Of a stretch of 12,907 nt of DNA, positions 8,201-12,907 are shown one piece after another (the stretch's first letter is position 1; every line of letters begins with the position of its first letter). This stretch comes from Perlabentimonas sp964554585 (GTDB taxonomy: Bacteria > Bacteroidota > Bacteroidia > Bacteroidales > Tenuifilaceae): NCBI GenBank assembly GCA_964554585.1, contig CAZKPD010000069.1:1-12907 (forward strand), written 5' to 3'. The notes under the pieces are model-generated. The model worked only from the letters and a program-made list of their open reading frames with translations, did not search any database and was not told where the DNA came from. Both the position numbers and the translations under genes were made by a program.

Positions 8201-8208
8201 CAAACTTA
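8201..8208 (-). promoter_or_regulatory. -7 box of the PorV-family gene
   Basis: On the minus strand TAAGTTTG matches TAnnTTTG exactly and lies 22 bases before the start codon, giving a leader of about 15 bases. I find no good TTG element at the proper distance, so support rests on one box. Confidence 0.35.
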
Positions 8209-8252
8209 ATGGAATTATTAGAATGATTTAGTGCTTTTCAATTCAAATAACC

Positions 8253-8260
8253 TACTTTTG
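8253..8260 (+). promoter_or_regulatory. pssA: -7 box of the pssA gene
   Basis: TACTTTTG matches TAnnTTTG exactly. TTTAGTG at 8226-8232 is a poor -33 element about 20 bases upstream. Transcription would start near 8267, about 25 bases before the ATG at 8292. It forms a compact divergent region with the PorV-family promoter. Confidence 0.45.
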
Positions 8261-8291
8261 CTACATATTATTGTATCAAAACCATATAAAC

Positions 8292-9038
8292 ATGCCCGCA
8301 CTAAACCCCGTCAAACACATACCCAACACCCTTTCGCTGATTAACCTTTTTTTAGGTAGCCTTGCTGTGGTTGCGGCCTTTGAGGGGGCATTACTGTTGG
8401 CAGGTTATCTGATATTGATTGCTGCTGTATTCGATTTTCTCGATGGTTTTGCTGCCCGTTTGCTCAAGGCCTATTCGCCCATTGGGAAAGAGCTAGATTC
8501 ATTGGCCGATTTGGTGAGTTTTGGGGTTGCCCCATCAGCCATCCTTTTTTACCTTCTAAAAATGGCGCTTGGGTTAGAGTTGAATGAGGGGTTCTCAACG
8601 GGCAATCCCATTCTGGCAATCCCCTTTTTGATTGCCGTTTTCTCGGCTCTTCGTTTGGCCATTTTTAATGTGGATACCCGTCAAACCACTTCGTTTATTG
8701 GTTTACCCACTCCGGCCAACGCCATGTTTGTTGTGGGCATTGTGTTTGGGCTGCAGGGTACGTACCAGCATTGGTTTAGTAGTGTGCTCTTATGGCCCAT
8801 GGCAATTATAGTCTTGGTTGTGGTTCTGTCGGGTTTGCTGGTATCGCCTATCCCCATGTTTTCGCTAAAGATTAAGAAGGGGCAGGCCCTCTCGGAGATG
8901 TGGAAGCAAGTGGTGCTTTTGGTTGTTTCGCTAGTTTTAATCATATTGATGGGGTGGGCAGCATTTGCTGTAATCATCCCCTTTTATATTCTATTGTCCA
9001 TGGCCGTGTACATTTTTGTACAAATCAGAAAATCCTAA
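8292..9038 (+). CDS. pssA: CDP-diacylglycerol-serine O-phosphatidyltransferase
   Basis: 248 residues from the ATG at 8292; an in-frame TTG at 8271 would overlap the expected transcription start and is not favoured. The CDP-alcohol phosphatidyltransferase signature DGxxAR-x8-GxxxDxxxD is complete: Asp51, Gly52, Ala55, Arg56, Gly65, Asp69 and Asp73. About six to seven hydrophobic helices fill the rest, so this is an inner-membrane enzyme. It makes phosphatidylserine from CDP-diacylglycerol and serine, the step before decarboxylation to phosphatidylethanolamine. The sequence resembles the membrane-bound PssA type of Bacteroidota and Bacillus, which is why serine is preferred over glycerol phosphate as the acceptor. 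No phosphatidylserine decarboxylase gene is next to it. The phosphatase gene follows after 40 bases, so the two may be co-transcribed. Confidence 0.87.
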   Translation: MPALNPVKHIPNTLSLINLFLGSLAVVAAFEGALLLAGYLILIAAVFDFLDGFAARLLKAYSPIGKELDSLADLVSFGVAPSAILFYLLKMALGLELNEGFSTGNPILAIPFLIAVFSALRLAIFNVDTRQTTSFIGLPTPANAMFVVGIVFGLQGTYQHWFSSVLLWPMAIIVLVVVLSGLLVSPIPMFSLKIKKGQALSEMWKQVVLLVVSLVLIILMGWAAFAVIIPFYILLSMAVYIFVQIRKS

Positions 9039-9078
9039 ATAGGCTATCCGTTTTTAGCATTTTTACCATTGTGATGTA

Positions 9079-10002
9079 ATGAAGAGGGTTGCAATTATCG
9101 ACTTGGGTACCAATACCTTTAACCTGCTAATTGCCTCGGCGGGAGGGAATGGGAGCTACCAGATGCTGCACAGCGCAAAGCTGTCGGTTAAGCTGGGCGA
9201 AGGAGGGATAAATCGGCACATCATTGCTCCACAGGCGTATGAGCGAGGGATTTTGGCTGTGGGAGAACATATGAAAACGGCATCCAAATATAAGGTTACC
9301 GATGTTTACGCATTTGCCACATCGGCCGTGCGAAACGCACATAATGGGGCTGAATTTATTGCCAGTCTTAAAGAGTTGTATGCGATAGATGTTAGGATAA
9401 TTAGCGGAGAGGAGGAGCTGGAACTGGTTTATTTAGGGATTAGGCAGGCAGTTAATTTGAATAGCGAAAATGTGCTAATGCTCGATATTGGAGGGGGTAG
9501 CAATGAGCTAATTATTGCCAATGGCAAAGGGTTGCTATGGGGTAAAAGTTACGACTTGGGTATATCCCGCTTACTGCAGCAGTTTAACCCTGCTGACCCC
9601 ATAGCTGCGGAAGAGGTGAACCAAATAACGCATTTTTTGGACAAGCAGCTGACCGAACTTAGGCAGATCAAAGAACAGTATGGGGTTGAAATGCTTGTGG
9701 GCAGCTCCGGTTCATTTGATACCTATCGAAGCGTTTTAACGCATCAGGGGCTCATCCTATCCAATGGCGCACCATCTGTAGAACTGCCTTTGAATCTATA
9801 CCTAAACCTTCACAATCAACTTCTTTTGTCATCCAAAACAGACCGAGAAGCTATGCCCGGCATGGATCCCATGAGGGTAGACATGATTGTTTTGGCAACC
9901 ATCTTTACCCGTTATATGGTTCAGCTGTTTGGAATTAAGCGTATGGCGCAGTCGTCATACTCACTTAAAGAGGGTGCCCTTTGGAGGTTGCTTAACCGTT
10001 AA
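9079..10002 (+). CDS. Ppx/GppA-type exopolyphosphatase or pppGpp phosphatase, short form
   Basis: 307 residues with the actin-like ASKHA fold of the Ppx/GppA family. Visible motifs are the phosphate loop DLGTNTFNLLIA (8-19), AFATSAVRNAHNG (78-90), ISGEEELELVYLG (108-120) with the catalytic Glu at 112 or 113, LDIGGGSNELII (135-146) and GSSGSFDTY further on. It lacks the C-terminal HD-like region of E. coli Ppx and GppA (about 500 residues), giving the short two-domain form common in Bacteroidota. The family hydrolyses polyphosphate and/or the 5' phosphate of pppGpp; the sequence does not settle which. The ATG at 9079 follows pssA by 40 bases with no terminator between them. Confidence 0.86.
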   Translation: MKRVAIIDLGTNTFNLLIASAGGNGSYQMLHSAKLSVKLGEGGINRHIIAPQAYERGILAVGEHMKTASKYKVTDVYAFATSAVRNAHNGAEFIASLKELYAIDVRIISGEEELELVYLGIRQAVNLNSENVLMLDIGGGSNELIIANGKGLLWGKSYDLGISRLLQQFNPADPIAAEEVNQITHFLDKQLTELRQIKEQYGVEMLVGSSGSFDTYRSVLTHQGLILSNGAPSVELPLNLYLNLHNQLLLSSKTDREAMPGMDPMRVDMIVLATIFTRYMVQLFGIKRMAQSSYSLKEGALWRLLNR

Positions 10003-10031
10003 ACCTAAGGAGTTAAGTGAGGTAGATTTGA

Positions 10032-10063
10032 TTTGGTTTTTAGCTAATTATCACCTAATTTTG
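10032..10063 (+). promoter_or_regulatory. Promoter for the DUF4290-murA operon
   Basis: TTTG (10032-10035), a 20-base spacer and TAATTTTG (10056-10063) form the best Bacteroidota-type promoter in the window. The start would fall near 10070, leaving a leader of about 75 bases. A second exact -7 box, TAGATTTG, lies at 10023-10030. The 142-base gap holds no gene that I can support. Confidence 0.6.
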
Positions 10064-10144
10064 TGTACCAATTACCATCCTTTTTATAGTACTTCACACA
10101 GTAATGATTATTGCCATTCTGTATTTCTAACATAAATTTTCCAA

Positions 10145-10735
10145 ATGGATTATAACACCCAACGTGAACGGTTGGTTTTGCCTGAATATGGCAGGCACAT
10201 TCAACAAATGGTCAACACGCTGCTAACAGTTGAAGATAAGCAAGAGCGTACCCAAATGGCCAAAGCGATTATTGCAGTGATGGGAAACATGAATCCCCAT
10301 CTGAGAGATATCAACGATTTTAAGCATAAGCTATGGGATCATCTGCATATCATGTCCCATTTTCAGCTGGATATCGATTCCCCTTACCCAAAACCGGATG
10401 CTTCGGTAATCTTTGATAAACCCAAAACCGTAGGTTATCCTGCTCAGCCCATTAAGTACAAGCATTATGGGCGATCCATTGGTTTGATGATTGAACAGGC
10501 TATAGCCATGCAACCCGGGGAGGAGCGAGATGCGCTAATTAGCCTGATAGCCAATCATATGAAAAAATCATACATAGCCTGGAATAAGGATTCTGTTTCG
10601 GATGAGGATATCCTTCAAGACCTAAACGAGCTTAGTGAAGGGCAATTGAGACCCGCCCCCGGGTTTAAGTTTAATGAGCTGAAAGAGAGTGCTCCGCACA
10701 AACCTAAAAAGAGGTTTCAACCCAGAAAAAAATAG
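10145..10735 (+). CDS. DUF4290 domain-containing protein
   Basis: 196 residues, soluble and mostly helical, with no signal peptide or membrane segment. The opening MDYNTQRERLVLPEYGRHIQQMV and the motif MGNMNPHLRDINDFKHKLWDHLHIM are characteristic of this Bacteroidota-restricted family, whose function is unknown. The tail is strongly basic (HKPKKRFQPRKK), which might contact nucleic acid or a membrane surface; that is inference. Its stop codon is six bases before the murA start, so the two are almost certainly co-transcribed. This pairing is one I recall from other Bacteroidota genomes and hints at a cell-envelope role. Confidence 0.88.
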   Translation: MDYNTQRERLVLPEYGRHIQQMVNTLLTVEDKQERTQMAKAIIAVMGNMNPHLRDINDFKHKLWDHLHIMSHFQLDIDSPYPKPDASVIFDKPKTVGYPAQPIKYKHYGRSIGLMIEQAIAMQPGEERDALISLIANHMKKSYIAWNKDSVSDEDILQDLNELSEGQLRPAPGFKFNELKESAPHKPKKRFQPRKK

Positions 10736-10741
10736 TTTACA

Positions 10742-12046
10742 ATGGCATTTTTTGAGATTACCGGAGGTAAAACGCTTAAAGGAGATATCGTCCCACAAGG
10801 AGCAAAAAATGAGGCGTTACAGATTATTTGTGCCGTCTTGCTTACGCCCCAAGAGGTTACCATTAAGAATCTTCCCAATATCCGTGATGTTAACAAGCTC
10901 ATAGACCTAATGGAGGATATGGGCGTTGAGGTAACTCGGCATTCACCCTCTGTGTGCTCATTCCGAGCCCAAAATGTTAACCTTCCGTACCTTAAGTCGG
11001 AGGACTTTAAAGCTAAGGCCGCTGCTCTTAGAGGGTCTATTATGATTGTGGGACCACTTTTGGCACGCTATGGGGTAGGTTATATCCCTCAGCCCGGAGG
11101 CGACAAGATTGGTAGGCGGAGGCTGGATACCCACTTTGTGGGTTTCCAGAAGCTGGGTGCTACTTTTGCTTTTGATGCCAAAGAAAATTTTTACGAAGTA
11201 AAAGCGGCCAAATTGCAAGGAAACTACATGTTGCTTGATGAGGCTTCGGTTACCGGAACGGCCAATGTGATTATGGCAGCCGTATTGGCCAAGGGCAAAA
11301 CAACCATTTTCAATGCCGCTTGTGAGCCCTACATCCAGCAGCTGTGCAAAATGCTTAATCGAATGGGGGCTAACATTAGCGGTGTAGGTTCCAACCTTTT
11401 GACCATTGAGGGTGTTGATTCGTTGGGAGGAACAGAGCATGCCATTCTACCCGATATGATTGAGATAGGCTCTTTTATTGGCTTGGCAGCCATGACCAGG
11501 AGCGAGATTACCATCAAAAATGTATCCTATGATGATTTGGGGATTATCCCCGATTCATTCCGTAGGCTTGGAATTAGCCTGCAGCGTGTGGGCGATGATA
11601 TTGTTGTACCCAAGCAGGAGAGCTACCAGATTGAGACTTTTATTGATGGTTCAATTATGACCATAGCTGACGCACCCTGGCCCGGATTGACACCCGACCT
11701 GTTGAGCGTTTTCTTGGTTGTGGCCACACAGGCCAAAGGGGCAGTGCTAATCCACCAAAAAATGTTTGAAAGTCGTCTTTTCTTTGTGGATAAGCTCATT
11801 GATATGGGAGCGCAAATTATTCTGTGCGATCCGCACAGAGCAACGGTTATAGGGCATAATCATAGTATGCAGCTAAGGGCAACTTCCATGGTATCGCCCG
11901 ATATTAGAGCCGGTGTTGCATTGCTAATTGCTGCTCTCTCCGCTGAGGGTACAAGCGTGATTCATAACATTGAGCAAATTGACAGGGGGTATCAGGATAT
12001 TGAAAAACGATTAAATGCGCTTGGTGCACAGATTGTTAGGAGATAG
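10742..12046 (+). CDS. murA: UDP-N-acetylglucosamine 1-carboxyvinyltransferase, Asp-loop type
   Basis: 434 residues, full length for the EPT family. MurA transfers enolpyruvate from PEP to UDP-GlcNAc, the first committed step of peptidoglycan synthesis, in the cytoplasm. Lys22-Asn23 in the QGAKNEAL motif, Asp319 in GLTPDLLS and Arg389 in DIRAG match the E. coli substrate-binding residues Lys22/Asn23, Asp305 and Arg397. The active-site loop reads PQPGGDKIGRRRLDTH: Asp121 replaces the Cys115 of E. coli that fosfomycin alkylates. A Cys-to-Asp change there is known in other phyla to keep activity and give intrinsic fosfomycin resistance. The gene is translated six bases after the DUF4290 gene and shares its promoter. 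No strong terminator follows. Confidence 0.96.
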   Translation: MAFFEITGGKTLKGDIVPQGAKNEALQIICAVLLTPQEVTIKNLPNIRDVNKLIDLMEDMGVEVTRHSPSVCSFRAQNVNLPYLKSEDFKAKAAALRGSIMIVGPLLARYGVGYIPQPGGDKIGRRRLDTHFVGFQKLGATFAFDAKENFYEVKAAKLQGNYMLLDEASVTGTANVIMAAVLAKGKTTIFNAACEPYIQQLCKMLNRMGANISGVGSNLLTIEGVDSLGGTEHAILPDMIEIGSFIGLAAMTRSEITIKNVSYDDLGIIPDSFRRLGISLQRVGDDIVVPKQESYQIETFIDGSIMTIADAPWPGLTPDLLSVFLVVATQAKGAVLIHQKMFESRLFFVDKLIDMGAQIILCDPHRATVIGHNHSMQLRATSMVSPDIRAGVALLIAALSAEGTSVIHNIEQIDRGYQDIEKRLNALGAQIVRR

Positions 12047-12069
12047 GTTGTTGGTTGTTTCTGACACGC

Positions 12070-12149
12070 TTTCCTGTTCGGAAAATGGTTTGTGCCAATT
12101 TGTCCTATTCTTGCCTGTTGGCAAAGCTTTTGATTGCCTGTAAGGGCAA
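12070..12149 (+). promoter_or_regulatory. Three related short inverted repeats upstream of grpE
   Basis: TTTCC-TGTTC-GGAAA (12070-12084), TTGCC-TGTT-GGCAA (12111-12124) and TTGCC-TGTAAG-GGCAA (12134-12149) each have perfect 5-base arms and a spacer starting TGT. The last two have identical arms, and their starts are 23 bases apart, about two helical turns. The last ends 21 bases before the grpE ATG. They could be operator repeats or small RNA hairpins near the translation start. They do not resemble the CIRCE element. No confident promoter is visible in the 12047-12170 gap; TATTCTTG (12106-12113) is a one-mismatch -7 box overlapping the second repeat. Confidence 0.45.
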
Positions 12150-12170
12150 AATTTGGTAACATTTTAGAAT

Positions 12171-12752
12171 ATGACAAAAGATAAGGCAGAGAAAAAAGAG
12201 CACCAAGAGGTGGATCCATCAGCTGCAAAGGTGGAAGAGATTGTGACGGAAATGAACGGCTCACAAGCAGAAGATACGGAAACTAAAGAGGCTGTTGGTA
12301 AGAATTCGGTTGAATCGCTGCAAAGTGAACTCCAAGAATCAAAGGAGAAATATTTAAGGTTATCAGCCGAGTTTGACAACTATCGAAAGCGCACCCAACG
12401 CGAAAAAATGGACCTGATTAAGTACGGATCAGAGGATGTGATGAAAGCCATGCTACCCTTGGTCGATGATTTTGAAAGGGCCGTTAAGCATATGGAGGGG
12501 GCAACCGATATTGAAGCACTTAAGCAGGGCATTGATTTGATTTACATCAAATTTATTGAATTTTTAAAAACCAATAGCGTACATGAGATTGAGGCATTTG
12601 GCCTAGAACTGGATACTGATGTTCATGAAGCTGTAACCAAAACTCCGGCCCCAACAGAAGAGTTGAAAGGGAAAATTGTAGATGTGGTGGAGAAAGGGTA
12701 TAAGCTTAACGATAAGGTGATCCGTTTTTCTAAGGTCGTTATTGGAGAGTAG
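12171..12752 (+). CDS. grpE: Nucleotide exchange factor GrpE
   Basis: 193 residues. GrpE releases ADP from DnaK in the cytoplasmic Hsp70 cycle and works as a dimer. The acidic, low-complexity N-terminus (about 1-45) is followed by a long coiled coil (about 47-85, with LSAEFDNYRKRTQRE). The helical bundle contains LPLVDDFERAV, and the C-terminal beta domain runs from about 143, with FGLELDTDVHEAV and a typical VVEKGYKLNDKVIRFSKVVI end. The ATG at 12171 is the first in frame and gives a normal length. dnaJ starts 18 bases after the stop codon, so the two form an operon, as is common in this phylum. The inverted repeats upstream may regulate it. Confidence 0.96.
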   Translation: MTKDKAEKKEHQEVDPSAAKVEEIVTEMNGSQAEDTETKEAVGKNSVESLQSELQESKEKYLRLSAEFDNYRKRTQREKMDLIKYGSEDVMKAMLPLVDDFERAVKHMEGATDIEALKQGIDLIYIKFIEFLKTNSVHEIEAFGLELDTDVHEAVTKTPAPTEELKGKIVDVVEKGYKLNDKVIRFSKVVIGE

Positions 12753-12770
12753 CATATATTTTGGGAGTAG

Positions 12771-12907
12771 ATGGCAAAAAGAGATTACTACGAGGTTTTG
12801 GGCGTATCTAAGGATGCGGGGAAAGAAGATATAAAAAAGGCCTATAGGCAAATGGCCATTAAGTATCATCCCGATAAGAATCCGGGCGACCATACCGCGG
12901 AAGAGAA
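12771..12907 (+). CDS. dnaJ: Chaperone DnaJ, N-terminal fragment cut by the window edge
   Basis: The first 45 codons are present: a J domain starting MAKRDYYEVLGVSKDAGKED, with the DnaK-stimulating HPD at residues 33-35 in KYHPDKNPGD. DnaJ delivers substrates to DnaK and triggers its ATPase. The reading frame runs off the window end without a stop, so the rest of the gene lies beyond. GGGAG seven bases or so before the ATG could serve as a weak ribosome-binding site. It follows grpE by 18 bases. Confidence 0.95.
   Translation, partial: MAKRDYYEVLGVSKDAGKEDIKKAYRQMAIKYHPDKNPGDHTAEE

Noticed and set aside
8271..8291. TTG start for pssA adding seven residues
   Set aside because: It sits within a few bases of the predicted transcription start, and ATG at 8292 gives a normal N-terminus.
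12047..12170. CIRCE/HrcA operator upstream of grpE
   Set aside because: No TTAGCACTC-N9-GAGTGCTAA or close variant is present.
1..12907. CRISPR array, tRNA, rRNA, transposase or prophage genes
   Set aside because: No regularly spaced direct repeats, cloverleaf, rRNA-like stretch or mobile-element protein was seen; the gene content is core chromosomal.

Overview
The window looks like chromosomal DNA of a Bacteroidota bacterium, most likely a Bacteroidales-type relative; the genus cannot be told from this. Reasons: two type IX secretion (T9SS) proteins, a PorU-like C25 sortase and a PorV-family outer-membrane protein; a DUF4290 gene directly before murA; a MurA with the Asp-type active-site loop; almost no Shine-Dalgarno sequences; and several matches to the Bacteroidota promoter pattern (TTG or TTTG, about 16-23 bases, TAnnTTTG). 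Most genes are housekeeping or envelope genes. I see no prophage, insertion sequence, CRISPR array, tRNA or rRNA.

Layout. Positions 1-3684 (+) hold most of porU, cut at its 5' end by the window edge. It converges on a membrane hybrid histidine kinase (3709-5499, -) whose ATP-binding domain has lost its key residues while its phosphoacceptor His and receiver domain are intact. Behind it lies a Crp/Fnr-type regulator (5742-6407, -), divergent from an OsmC-like peroxidase gene (6575-7009, +). The space between those two holds a TGTTA-N6-TAACA palindrome inside the probable osmC promoter. A strong hairpin ends osmC and lies against the 3' end of a PorV-family gene (7072-8178, -).

That gene is divergent from pssA (8292-9038, +), which is followed by a short Ppx/GppA-type phosphatase (9079-10002), a good promoter, and the tight pair DUF4290 gene-murA (10145-12046). 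The window closes with grpE (12171-12752) and the first 45 codons of dnaJ, led by three related short inverted repeats.

How they fit together: PorU removes the C-terminal signal of T9SS cargo at the cell surface, and PorV-family proteins act with it in the outer membrane. pssA and murA supply phospholipid and peptidoglycan precursors. grpE-dnaJ serves the DnaK chaperone. The two regulators between the T9SS genes may control envelope or redox responses, but nothing in the sequence ties them directly to secretion. No gene gap exceeds about 245 bases.
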